64,000 nt of DNA from Vermamoeba vermiformis (lineage: Eukaryota; Tubulinea; Echinamoebida). Positions 11,640 through 21,882 of this stretch are shown piece after piece. Location of the stretch: contig JBEWZL010000304.1 in NCBI GenBank assembly GCA_045837725.1, positions 124,001-188,000 of the forward strand, written 5' to 3'. The translations under genes and the position numbers were made by a program. The notes beneath the pieces are model-generated. The model was given only the letters and a program-made list of their open reading frames with translations. It searched no databases and was not told the DNA's origin. Numbering within the stretch: position 1 is the first letter of the stretch; each line of letters starts with the position of its first letter.

Positions 11640-13367
11640 ATGGATAAAGAAAGAGGAATATTTGGTTGTATTCCCTTAGAGCTATGGCAGTTGATTACGA
11701 CGTTTTTGGATGCAAGATCGAAACGAATTCTTCGTTTAGCAAACAAAGAATGGTTCAACATAATTCACTATGATAATTTTAGAATATTTTTAGCAAATGA
11801 CAACAATTTTTTCAGCATTACAGAGCATTTATCAAAGGTCCCACATCTAATTTCACTTTCGTTCGCCAAGTCCAAACTTGGTATGCCAGCCACAGACGTA
11901 GTTTCAGCAATATCAATGCTAACAAATCTAAGGTCATTTATATTCAAAGAAAGACTCTCGGACGAAGACCTCAGATTTGAAGAATGGATGAAGTTAACGA
12001 CTCTGACCAATATCGAGGAATGGGAGTTTCTTAGATGGCAGCATCCTCCTCCAGAGCTTATTGCTAAGTACTCTAAAATTCGAAAATTAGCTTTAAGCGC
12101 TAGAACCAAAGATCTCGCTCAAACTCTGAAAGGGACACTACATCTAGAGTGCTTGAGGATAACTCACTCTGGCGAATTGAGCATCGATCCATTCACTCAA
12201 TTACAGAACCCTAGCAAGTTAACCAAGCTATATCTAAGAGTAGAAAGGCCGATTCAATTATTTTCAACAGACGAATCTGTCGAAAAATTCAAACAGCTTT
12301 GCAATTTGAAAGTCCTCAGATACAAGTGTTTTGATACAGAAATTACAGACATCCATTTGGACAAATTAACATCGCTAGAGTCAATAAAATTCTTGGCAGA
12401 TGAAACGCAACCATTTCACACGAACACAAATCTAACTTACTTGCAAATCCTCTGCGACAAAATTCCTGTGGATCATTTAATGCAATTTTCGAGGTTAAAG
12501 AAGTTACGAGAATTGTGCATGTATTGGCCGCCAAATGCAACGTACAAACGATTTGAATTTTTGACAGCATTGACAGATCTGCAAAAGTTTGAAATCAATG
12601 ATTCAACACCGCATAATATTCGTGATAAAAGCGAAGATAGATTACTAGTCAATCTATTATCGACAAATTTAAAGTCGTTAGTTGGAAACTTTGACGTTCA
12701 ATGCTTGATCCGATTCGAACAATTAGAATCGTTAGAATTACGTGGAGTCACCGATGATTTGAATTATTTGCGGCACCTTACCAATTTGACATCATTAGAC
12801 GCATATTTAGCACATAATATCAGCACTATCAATATTTTGACCAAGTTGAAGATCCTCGATTTCCACGGAAGAAAAATTCCTCGAGATTACAAGCAGCTAA
12901 ATTTAGACCAATTAACAAATTTAGAACGTTTGTCAATTCCGTCATTAGCACCGCTGGCCAACATCGTCAGTAATTTATCAAAATTAACAAAGTTGTCAGC
13001 GCTCACTTTAGCAATCAATTTTCAAGTTAATAACGAAGATTTTGAATATAAGTTTGACAATTTAAAATTAACCTCATTTTCCAATCGTGGCACGAACAAT
13101 AGTGAAAAATTGATGGACTGCTTAGTGAAGATAACAACGTTGCGGAGTCTGTCATTTGACAATTGGAGAAGCGAAGAAAACGTGCTATTATTAACAGCAT
13201 TGCATCATTTGACGTTTTTGCGCGTTTCTAAAGCAGAAGACGCTGTTTTCTTTGGTCGACATTTGACGACTTTGACGACCTTGCAAGACATTCGCGGTCT
13301 TGGTTACACGCGATCAGAATGCGAGATTTTAACGAGTAAGATGCCTCATCTACGCTATTGTTCTTAA
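11640..13367 (+). CDS. F-box/leucine-rich-repeat protein (575 aa, intronless)
   Basis: Single-exon gene. Residues 8-50 form an F-box (FGCIPLELWQLITTFL, then RSKRILRLANKEWFNII). The remainder is a run of divergent LRRs (LTNLRSFIF, LTSLESIKFLA, LTNLERLSIPSL, LTKLSALTLAI and others), giving a substrate-binding solenoid. It would act as a substrate receptor of an SCF ubiquitin ligase. Lack of introns is unusual beside its neighbours and could point to a retrocopy or recent family expansion (inference). A polyadenylation signal AATAAA follows the stop by about 7 bases. An in-frame ATG at 11640 is preceded by an AATTAATT-rich leader. Confidence 0.85.
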   Translation: MDKERGIFGCIPLELWQLITTFLDARSKRILRLANKEWFNIIHYDNFRIFLANDNNFFSITEHLSKVPHLISLSFAKSKLGMPATDVVSAISMLTNLRSFIFKERLSDEDLRFEEWMKLTTLTNIEEWEFLRWQHPPPELIAKYSKIRKLALSARTKDLAQTLKGTLHLECLRITHSGELSIDPFTQLQNPSKLTKLYLRVERPIQLFSTDESVEKFKQLCNLKVLRYKCFDTEITDIHLDKLTSLESIKFLADETQPFHTNTNLTYLQILCDKIPVDHLMQFSRLKKLRELCMYWPPNATYKRFEFLTALTDLQKFEINDSTPHNIRDKSEDRLLVNLLSTNLKSLVGNFDVQCLIRFEQLESLELRGVTDDLNYLRHLTNLTSLDAYLAHNISTINILTKLKILDFHGRKIPRDYKQLNLDQLTNLERLSIPSLAPLANIVSNLSKLTKLSALTLAINFQVNNEDFEYKFDNLKLTSFSNRGTNNSEKLMDCLVKITTLRSLSFDNWRSEENVLLLTALHHLTFLRVSKAEDAVFFGRHLTTLTTLQDIRGLGYTRSECEILTSKMPHLRYCS

Positions 13368-13572
13368 TTTGGCCAATAAACACCGATTGGGCTGGCCCTG
13401 CAGATCTGATCGATCTTTCCTTCAGTTATGGAGATCTACTTCGGAATACGAATTCCATTCAAATATTGCACGTGAAGAATAACGAAATTTCACTCGAGTG
13501 AAACCGTACTAGCTTGAAATAGAAGCCGAGTTAGTTTTAATTATCATTGACCGATTAAAAAGCAACAAGAAG

Positions 13573-15164
13573 ATGGCAAAAGTGGCAGTAATTGCGGGTG
13601 CTACAGGAATCGTAGGCTCGCTCATCATAGAGCAGTTGATTAAGAACACGAACAAGGCAGATTGGTCCAAGATTATCGCGATCTCGAGAAGAAAGCCTGA
13701 ATTGGAGAAAGAAGATGCTCGATTTGTTCATCTGCCTATCGACTTGACTATTTCTGAAGAAGAAATCGCAAAGAAAGTAAGTTTGGCTTTGATCTACGAA
13801 ATTCTTTCGAATGCAATTTCATTAATTAAATACTATTGCAATGTACAAAAAAATAGTATTATTAGCTCAAAGAAGGAGGCGCTGCAGATGCTACCCACGT
13901 ATTTTATAGCGCTTACGTGCACGAAAAGAAGTGGGATGCGAAAACTTTGTACGAAACCAATGTTCCAATGTTCAAGACCTTTATAAAGGCTATCGATAGC
14001 GTCGCCAAAAATTTGCAACGCATTGAACTTCAAACAGGTGGAAAATATTACGGGGTAAGGCATTGTTACGGTTCTATCTAGCCGATCTTTTTCGATCGGA
14101 TCTTCAATATGTCTCAAAACGCGCTTTGATAGACACTAATATTATGGTAGATTCACTTAGGTTGGGATCACGTTATTGACGATAATTCACCTCCCTACAA
14201 GCCCGAGAAAGACAAGCCAGATTTCTACATGGGACAAGAGGACTTTTTAACCAGCTTCCAGCAAGGCAAAAAATGGAAATATACCATATATAGACCACTC
14301 GTGATATCTGGTGTTACTCGCGGTAAGACTCAACCAAGTTAAACCAGATCTGATGCAGAAGAAATTTCGGATGTGGTCCAGATCTTTCGAATATTGCAAT
14401 ATTTCAAACATCAATACAATAAAGAGCATATATTAATCCTTTTTCAGGTAATGGCATGTCCATGGCGGTCAGTTTAGCGATCTACTTTTTGGTTCAAAAA
14501 CATTTGGGCAAGAAAGCGCTATTCCCTGGCAACGAAGCGCAATATAAGAGTATCTGCGATTGCTCTCATGCCGATTTAATCGCTAAATTCGCTATTTGGA
14601 CTTCAACTTTGCCTGCCGCCGAAAATAATGATTTTATTATTATGGATAGCGATACGCAACATGAAACTATCGAAGAACAGTGGAAAGCAATGGCAAATTA
14701 TTTCGGAGTTGAGGTTGAAGAACCTACTTTCCCTAAGACGCATGACAAACCAAAGGTAAGCTACATCCGCCAAACCAGAATTCGAAAACTCAGGTGAATA
14801 ACGATGGTTTATAGGGATCTGGTCATTATCTTTTAGAGTACTCATTGGCTGAGTATATGAAGGACAAAAAGCCCGTTTGGAAGGAAATCGCGAAAAAGTA
14901 CGGCGTGGATGAGAAAACATTTGATTACCAAACGTTTGATTTTTGCGGTAAGTCTTAATTAATATGACGAATAGTACTATGTAGCGTATTAATATAATTA
15001 TAGATGCACAATTTTCATTTAGCTGGCCTCAACATTACGCAATGCCTAAAGCGAAGAGTATTGGCTGGAAAACTGATCAGAAAGCGAGTATTGGATTCAT
15101 CCAAACGTTCGATAAGATGAAACAGTATAATATGATTCCTAAGGATGTCATTAACTCTGCATAA
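13573..15164 (+). CDS. PRISE-family short-chain dehydrogenase/reductase
   Basis: Six exons encoding about 390 aa. N-terminal Rossmann motif VAVIAGATGIVGS (nucleotide-binding GATGIVG), then ISRRKPE, HVFYSAYVHEKKWD, LQTGGKYYG, PDFYMGQED and YRPLVISGV. After the 14.45 kb acceptor the chain reads FPGNEAQYKSICDCSHADLIAKFAIW, close to the FPGS...DCSDADLIAEHQIW pattern of progesterone 5-beta-reductase/iridoid-synthase-like (PRISE) enzymes, which use NADPH to reduce activated C=C bonds. The Lys of TGGKYYG is kept; the FYY motif of plant PRISE reads FYM here, so one Tyr is replaced and activity should not be assumed. Cytosolic, with no signal peptide. Stop at 15162-15164, with AATAAA at about 15227. 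Confidence 0.85.
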
Positions 15165-15387
15165 GTTTATTTCTTTCCGAATCCGGTTCTCAATCTGGAA
15201 CTTTTTCGCCCAGAAATTCTTTTACTCAATAAACTTAGGTCAGATATGATTCAACTTATTGTATTGATATCTATTTAGGCAATATTTAAAGGTTTTCGTC
15301 GGATTGATCAATTTTGCAACAAAGTTTTGTTTTGGTTATTTTGTGGTATTTGTTCCTTAGAGCACGAGAGTTCAATTATATTCAAAT

Positions 15388-18120
15388 ATGAAAACCCTCT
15401 CACTATATATCACTATTATCGTTGTTGCCTGCGTCTTCGCTGGCGTTCTTGCCGCCGACGCTGAAGCTGATCGCATCAAGGCGTTGCCCTACCTTGTAAG
15501 CAATTAATTCGCACGATCATAAAAAAAAATATAGCTAAATTTTATATTAATAAATATACCGACGGTATCAATAAATCTTTATTTTTAATAATAGAAATGT
15601 CGCAGATATTTTCTAATCCGTGTCAATTTTATTAATAATTTGATTTAATTCAGAACGCACCTTTGGGCCGTCAATTCTCAGGATATCTTACCGTTAATGA
15701 GACTACTGGCAAGGCTTTGCACTACTGGTTTGTCGAATCTAAGAAGCAAGCCTCAACTGATCCTCTTGTTCTCTGGTTGAACGGAGGTCCAGGCTGCTCA
15801 TCATTGGACGGATATTTTTACGTAAGCAGTCATAATATTTCTCCATTTTATTTCGTAAATTAAGCAACGGAAAAGTTCTGCATCGTGTACCAACAAGCTA
15901 TTCAGGCCTTAGTTTAACTTGATTATGATTAGGAACATGGTCCTTTTATCTTCGATGACTCAACTAGCGATCTTAAGCTCATTGAAAGACCCTACAGGTA
16001 AAGATCCTCGCGTGGAGCTCCACTAAACTAATATTTTTTCTTAGCTGGAACCGTATTGCCAACGTTATCTATTTGGAATCGCCTGCTGGTGTTGGTTTCA
16101 GCTACTCTAACACCTCTTCTGACTATAATGTTGATGATTATCAAACTGGTAAGGCAGATTCGATGCTCGCGTACCAGATCTTCGATGCTTCACCGATTTT
16201 ATGGTACTAATAATGCTCTATTTATAGCCATTGATAACTACAACGCTATTCAAGCCTTTTTGGACCGTTTCCCTCGCTTCCGTGGCAACGATTTCTACAT
16301 TGGTGGAGAATCCTACGTAAGTATTCAGACACATGCAGCTCGCTCAAAAATAGGCCCATATTGTGAACAAAATATCCATATAATATTATTGGACAAAGAC
16401 AAAAATTTTGCTGACGCCTGAAGGATGATCTAATTGGATTTGCTTTTAGGCCGGAGTTTACGTTCCCTCTCTTGCTAAGAATGTTGTTGAAGGAAATCTC
16501 GCTGGTAAAAAGCACATTAACTTGAAGGGGTACGTACATAATCCAACAATATATTGTTAAGTCCCGTAATGCTACCGAAGAAAATTTTTGTTCGGCTCCG
16601 GATGTAGCATGAAACATCGTTCTTTTAGTATTGATTGGTATGATTACGGATACTAATAGTTTTATATCGCTAGTATCCTCGTCGGAAACGGAGTTACTGA
16701 TCCTACATCCGACTCTTTGACCAACTCGATCTTGCCTTTCTTGTACGGCCACGGTATTTACAGCGCTAAATTGAACAACCAGATCAATCAATACTGCACG
16801 TCCAATCCTAACGGCAACCAATGCCAAGACTTGCTTAACGACGTGTTCAACCTCATGAACGATATCGACGTAAGTTCGAAATCAGATCTGCCTTACAAAC
16901 CCTTTAAATATAATAGTGATAGTATTATATACATGTAGTTAATGATATTGAGATGATATAGCGGTATTTTAACGTGCTTCTAACTACAGGCTTACGACAT
17001 CTACTCGCTCTGCTACCACCAACGCCAAACTTCCAATCCTCTCCTTAAATACATGATCAACCCTCCTAAGACTAAGAGGTATATATATATATGGTCCTAT
17101 AAGGACGATATTAATGATGAAAGACGGCGTACTAAGCGAAACTTTTTTATTCTTTAGAGCTGCTCAAGATGTTCCTCCTTGCGTTGATGCTTCCAAGGTA
17201 TGTTATAGTCGCTATTATATTATCGATTGTGTATAGTACTAATATTTTGGCGTTATTTTAGGGAACTAATTACTTGAATGTAAGAAAAGTCAATCGTCTT
17301 CGCGGATTCACCATTCAAGTCCTGTAAGAACTCTTACTAATGAGTTGTTTGTAGCTTCCTTCCGTTCAAAAGGCTATTCACGTCAAGCCTAATACTTGGG
17401 CTATTTGCTCTGGTGAGTTCTGAACTCGTGTAACGGCAACATCCGCCTCGATCTAATTTTCGATTTAGATGCTATTAACTACTCGAGCGACATTCCATCG
17501 ATGGTTCCCTACTACCAATATTTGGTTAGCAAGAACATTAGGGTTCTTGCCTACAGCGGTAAGTCAGATCAGATCGACCGCCAAAAACAAAGAATTGAAA
17601 ATTATGGATTAATAATTATGATTTCTATTGAAATATGATCAATCTTACTAAATGTTACCTTATATAGGTGATGCTGATTCCGTATGCCCTTACACTGGTA
17701 CTGGTAAGTTTTTGTGGATTCGTTGCAAATCTGCTTCGATCGAGTACCTGCCGTTCTTACACTTTTAACAGAATACTGGACCTCAAATATGTTGGGTTTG
17801 CCCGAGAAGCAGGCCTGGAGACAGTGGACTTACAAAGCTGACAAACACGGTGGCGAACAAGTCGGTGGAATGGTTACTGAGTACGCTGGTCCTCTCTACT
17901 TTGTGACTATTAAGGGCGCTGGTCATATGGTGCCGCAATTCAAGGTAATAACGCGATCTGTGACCTCGTGTAACGGACATCTACTAACGCTTTTTTAAAT
18001 CTATTCTTACAGCCCGAGCAAGGTTTCGGTAAGTAATTTAAATGCATAAAATGGAGATGTAGACTAATTTATGCAATTATAGTCATGTTTGAGCGATTCT
18101 TGAACGAAAAGCCTTTCTAA
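15388..18120 (+). CDS. Secreted/lysosomal serine carboxypeptidase (S10)
   Basis: About 16 small exons. Signal peptide [20 protein letters not shown] with cleavage near AAD. The S10 hallmarks appear in order: [61 protein letters not shown], then the nucleophile in GGESYAG (Ser, codon near 16310, motif completed over an intron), LVGNGVTDP, the Asp in [10 protein letters not shown] (about 17675) and the His in GAGHMVPQF (about 17920). The full catalytic triad is therefore present. The enzyme removes C-terminal residues at acid pH and is usually vacuolar/lysosomal or secreted. Length about 450 aa, normal for the family. AATAAA at about 18153, then a strong hairpin. Confidence 0.95.
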
Positions 18121-18156
18121 ATCTGATCAAAAAGAATAGCGGTTTTCATTCGAATA

Positions 18157-18190
18157 AAAGTCACGGGTGTTCAATGAACATCGTGACTTT
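18157..18190. repeat. Near-perfect hairpin at a gene 3' end
   Basis: AAAGTCACG ... CGTGACTTT with an inner TGTTCA/TGAACA stem, only one bulge, immediately after the AATAAA of the carboxypeptidase gene. It could affect 3' processing or be a remnant palindromic element; the sequence does not tell. Confidence 0.6.
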
Positions 18191-19145
18191 AGGCTTCTTA
18201 ATCGGAGCATTACATATGACAAGAATGGGATCGCAAAGAATTGATTTGATTGGTGGAAGAATAGGTTTGTTTAGAATAGGTTTGGTATCCTTTTTAAAGC
18301 CCAAAAGAATAGGTTTTTGGAGGCTTTTATACCCGCCGTATTGTTCATTGTTGAGTAATGAACTGTGAGTAACAACAGCTTTCATAACAATCTACGTCTA
18401 GCGAGACATAACCTGTGTCGATCTAGATTCGGATCTCATTTCTCGACGTGGCGGGAATGAACTCTTTGATTGATTTCTCTTTGTTTCGACTCACGTCGTA
18501 TAACTAAATTAATAAGCCCATTATAATGATGAGAATATCGAAAATTAATGCGCTCGGGGGAAAGGGACAAATCAAATTAATATTCAATTCTTTGATTTCA
18601 ATTCTTTGGACAAAGATAAAAAGGGTTTTTTTGCACTATCATTTTGATTGCAAAGGCGCATTGAATAACACACACCTCGTTGGATGTCAATTAGCGATAA
18701 TTATTCCAGTGCAATTAAAATCCAAGTGCAACTTATTATACAAAAGGGTGCCTGATGAATTATTTAGTACGAGCGCTTGTTAATCAATAATTCGTTGTTT
18801 GATCCAGCCCAGCAAATGCGGATGCAGATGTCAAAGATTGTCCGCGGACAAAAAGCAGCACATTAACAAAAGGATTTCATTGTTCATTTGTTAGTTAAAT
18901 TTTATAACAGACTCAGCGGTGTCTAGACATGCGAGTTCAACAAGGTCGTTTGTAATGTTAGAACGGATTAAGGGATCTCTGAACAATTTGTTTCGCTAAA
19001 ACTCGATGATTAGAAGAAATGACTGCTATTTATGTTTAATAAGCACACGCACAAAGAATTGAGCAACAAATCAAATGATTGGACCAAAGAATGTTGATCT
19101 GGCCAGAATTCAAAGACAAATCATTTTTCAATTCTTTGTGGCACC
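18191..19145. other. Intergenic, ~1 kb without a clear gene
   Basis: Contains three close copies of AGAATAGGTTT (18255-18320), short ORFs of 60-85 codons on both strands without supporting splice sites or recognisable residues, and an inverted repeat CACAAAGAATTGA (about 19048) / TCAATTCTTTGTG (about 19128). I make no gene call here. Confidence 0.5.
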
Positions 19146-19152
19146 TATATAA
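19146..19152 (+). promoter_or_regulatory. TATA box of the small gene at 19199
   Basis: TATATAA, 47 bases before the ATG at 19199, within a few bases of the inverted repeat whose right arm ends near 19141. Confidence 0.5.
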
Positions 19153-19198
19153 CCTGAACAGACCGGGAGGTGGGTATAAATCAAAGCTAAACACCACA

Positions 19199-19816
19199 AT
19201 GGCTGACCGAAATGACAGATACAAACGCCTCTTTACTCCATCATCGTACGACGTACCTACATACGAAGAAGCTCGAATTGAACTTGCGCAAGATAGGCTC
19301 AGAATTCAATATGCCGAAAAGATAGTGAAGCACATGATAGATCTCACTATTTGGAGGAACCAAATGGGCGACTCTATGCTTACGTATATCGACAAAGTTT
19401 TAAACCAAATCTACAACATTTACCAACAAGGCCTGAATATGTTAATAGCCGCTCGCCACGATAATATAGAGGAATTACAGTTAATACTTAACGATGAGAA
19501 AGACGCAGCTGAAGCAGATTTATAGTAAGCCCGAAATAATAATTATTTTATTTTTCCGCGACTAATTATTAATTATTAATTAAGCGCAAAATGCGAGCAA
19601 ATGAGGGAATTAATAGATAAAGTCATTCAAAACCCTAGTAGCAATAAAATGCTTAAAAAGGAGGTCCTAGCTCTTCTCCAAATCATGCGCAAGCCAAAAT
19701 TGCCGGATTTGACTATAATCTCGAATACGCTCAAACTTAGCAAGCCTAATAAAAAACACAATAGAATGCGGGCGATGTTTAGTTTTCGTCCCAAAAAGAA
19801 AACAAATCAAGAATAA
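19199..19816 (+). CDS. Small helical orphan protein (two exons)
   Basis: Exon 1 runs from ATG 19199 (MADRNDRYKRLFTPSSYDVP) to the GTAAGC donor at about 19525. The intron (about 60 bp) has an ACTAAT branch site and ends in AG at 19584, and exon 2 runs 19585-19816. The frame joins as ...EADLY-AKCEQMRELIDKV. The product, about 185 aa, is mostly helical (ELAQDRLRIQYAEKIVKHM, YIDKVLNQIYNIYQQG) and ends in a basic tail (FRPKKKTNQE). No signal peptide or membrane helix. No family recognised. The good splice phase, TATA box and composition argue for a real gene. Confidence 0.65.
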
Positions 19817-20323
19817 AAATGGCTTTCCAAAGAACGAGTGGCTGGTACATCTACGACCATTACTTGCAACACCTCCAATTATTGTGGATTATGCATTATT
19901 AAACCGTTTTAAAGTTATACAAGGGCGTAAAAATGATAATATTAGGAAGATCACCGAGATACGCTACAAAACGACGTCGGAAATTTGGATCAACTCGGTA
20001 TTTCATCAAATAAATTAATCAACGAATATATATTCCAACAAAAAATCATGTGCGCCGTACGTATTATTAAAGAAATATATAATAGAATTACAAAAAATGT
20101 AGCGCAATAAGAAATTTTCATGCGTTGTTAGATCAACTAACCAATTTCGACGAGCTTTCGAACCCTTTATAGCTAAAAATCTTTACGTAGAGTATTTTTG
20201 ATAGTAAATTGAATAATTAATGGAAATTATGACCGTTATTTTGAATAAAAGAGGCGGGAAGACAGTATGACATTTCTGACGGGCACTTAATCCTCTCAAA
20301 GTCCCGTTAACGACCACAATTGA
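19817..20323. other. Intergenic
   Basis: AT-rich, with short ORFs only. Promoter of the F-box/LRR gene at 20324 is presumably here. Nothing else supported. Confidence 0.5.
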
Positions 20324-21583
20324 ATGGATCCGTTTATTGCCTTTCCAAGCGAGATTATAGAACATATTTTAGAATATTTATTTGTTGACTGGCAATGCGT
20401 GTCAAGGTACGATCCGATTGAATAAAATTTAAATTAATTCTAAATTAATATTTATAGCTGCCGAGTGGTCAATAAATATTGGCACGAATATATTACAAAT
20501 TGGATCACGATCTCGCTTGAAAGAGAATTAGGTGCAGATCCAAGGCTAGATGAAGGACGAAACATAGATTTTACGCACACAATGTACTTCGTTAATGGGC
20601 TGTCCTATTTAAGAAGTATTACGAGACCGCTGGCATTGTCTATCAATGTTAAAGGCGTGCGCAAATTCGGCATGCGAAGATTTCAAGCGGATTTGCCAAC
20701 ACTGTCCAACTTAGTCGCCTTACGTATAAATGGCTGCCCTAATTTTCCATCACTAAGCCATCTTACGAAGTTGGAGTATATGGAGATATTGCACCCGGGC
20801 TCAGATTTCCATGTTGAATCGTTGCCGAGCGACATCCGCACCGTGCTCTACGCAAAATCGTAAGTAAAATTCAAAATAAAGTTTCATGCACTAATTCAAT
20901 AGTAAAGCCCTTACAATGAGTCACTACATGAAGCTCTACTCAAATTGACGAAGCTAGAAAGCCTTCAACTGGCATATTCAGGCGTTAGAGTACGATTTAT
21001 GGATCAAATCTGCAAAACTCTTGGAACGAATTTGAAAAGCTTAGGATTGATAGAAGATCAATCGATTATGCTTATTGGAATATACGACGAGCTTACTAGA
21101 CTAACAAACTTGGAGTTCCTGCACGTAGAAAATTCGTTTTACGAGGAAAACTCGCACCTCAAAATATTTGGAAGTCTGACCAAGCTAACGGCTCTAGGCG
21201 TTCGTGGGTGCGCACATAATCACGAGTTAGATGCACCTACGTATCGGCACTTATCCAGCCTAACAAGACTTGAAGAATTATTCTTCTTTCCGTCGCATCT
21301 GAACATCAGAAGGTTTTTACCGAACATTACAACGCTAACGAATCTAAAACGATTATATATGGACGCTAGCAATCTCAATGATAGTGATATAACTCCGATA
21401 TTATCCTTCAAAAAGCTAGAAACGATCAATATTTATTATTCAAAGAATTTTTCTTCGAAAATTTCAGCTATTTTCAATCAATTACCAGCGCTACGAAGAC
21501 TTAACATCTACTCATTCCAATTACTTCCCGAAGAAGTTGTCTTAGCGGATTTATCGCCGTTAATTTCTGTCACAAAATGTTAG
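20324..21583 (+). CDS. F-box/leucine-rich-repeat protein, three exons
   Basis: ATG at 20324 (MDPFIAFPSEIIEHILEYLF) opens the F-box; the intron at 20407 is followed by CRVVNKYWHEYI, so the F-box spans the splice. After a second intron (about 20862-20900) the remaining 220 residues are divergent LRRs (LTKLESLQLAY, LTNLEFLHVE, LTKLTALGVRGCA, LTRLEELFFF, LTNLKRLYMD, FKKLETINIYY). Predicted SCF substrate receptor. The repeats resemble those of the intronless gene at 11640 in spacing, which suggests a shared family, but the intron position in the F-box is not found there. Confidence 0.8.
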
Positions 21584-21684
21584 GTAGCTTTGCGACGATT
21601 GGTTTACTCGTCATTCCTGTAAAATTTAACAAATAAATAGTAAATAATATCATTTCAAAGTCTAAAAATTACACGTTAAGGTGA

Positions 21685-21808
21685 TTAGGTGCCAGCTTAA
21701 ATCCAGCCCGTTACAATTTGGCTGAGAACGTTGGGCCAACACTAGAAGACTTCAAATTCTTAACGTTTAGTCTAAGGACGCATTATTTAACTCCCGAGAG
21801 AAAACAGG
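21685..21808 (+). other. Possible orphan exon
   Basis: An open stretch read as NPARYNLAENVGPTLED, then FKFLTFSLRTHYLTPERKQ, ending at a perfect GTAAGT donor (about 21809). No upstream start in frame (TGA just before) and no downstream exon that I can join, since the next gene runs on the other strand. It may be a stranded exon of a lost gene. Confidence 0.25.
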
Positions 21809-21882
21809 TAAGTTTAAATCCTTATTTAGTTACAAACATTACTTTACAATTGGGCTTTGGTTACGATCAATTAAATTTCCTT

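Noticed and set aside
18161-18385. Minus-strand ORF with repeated KPIL units and a TATA-like string inside
   Set aside because: It overlaps the 3' hairpin and the simple AGAATAGGTTT repeats; the repeats explain the peptide pattern.
18526-18783. Plus-strand 85-codon ORF
   Set aside because: No splice context, no domain and unlikely composition; treated as chance.
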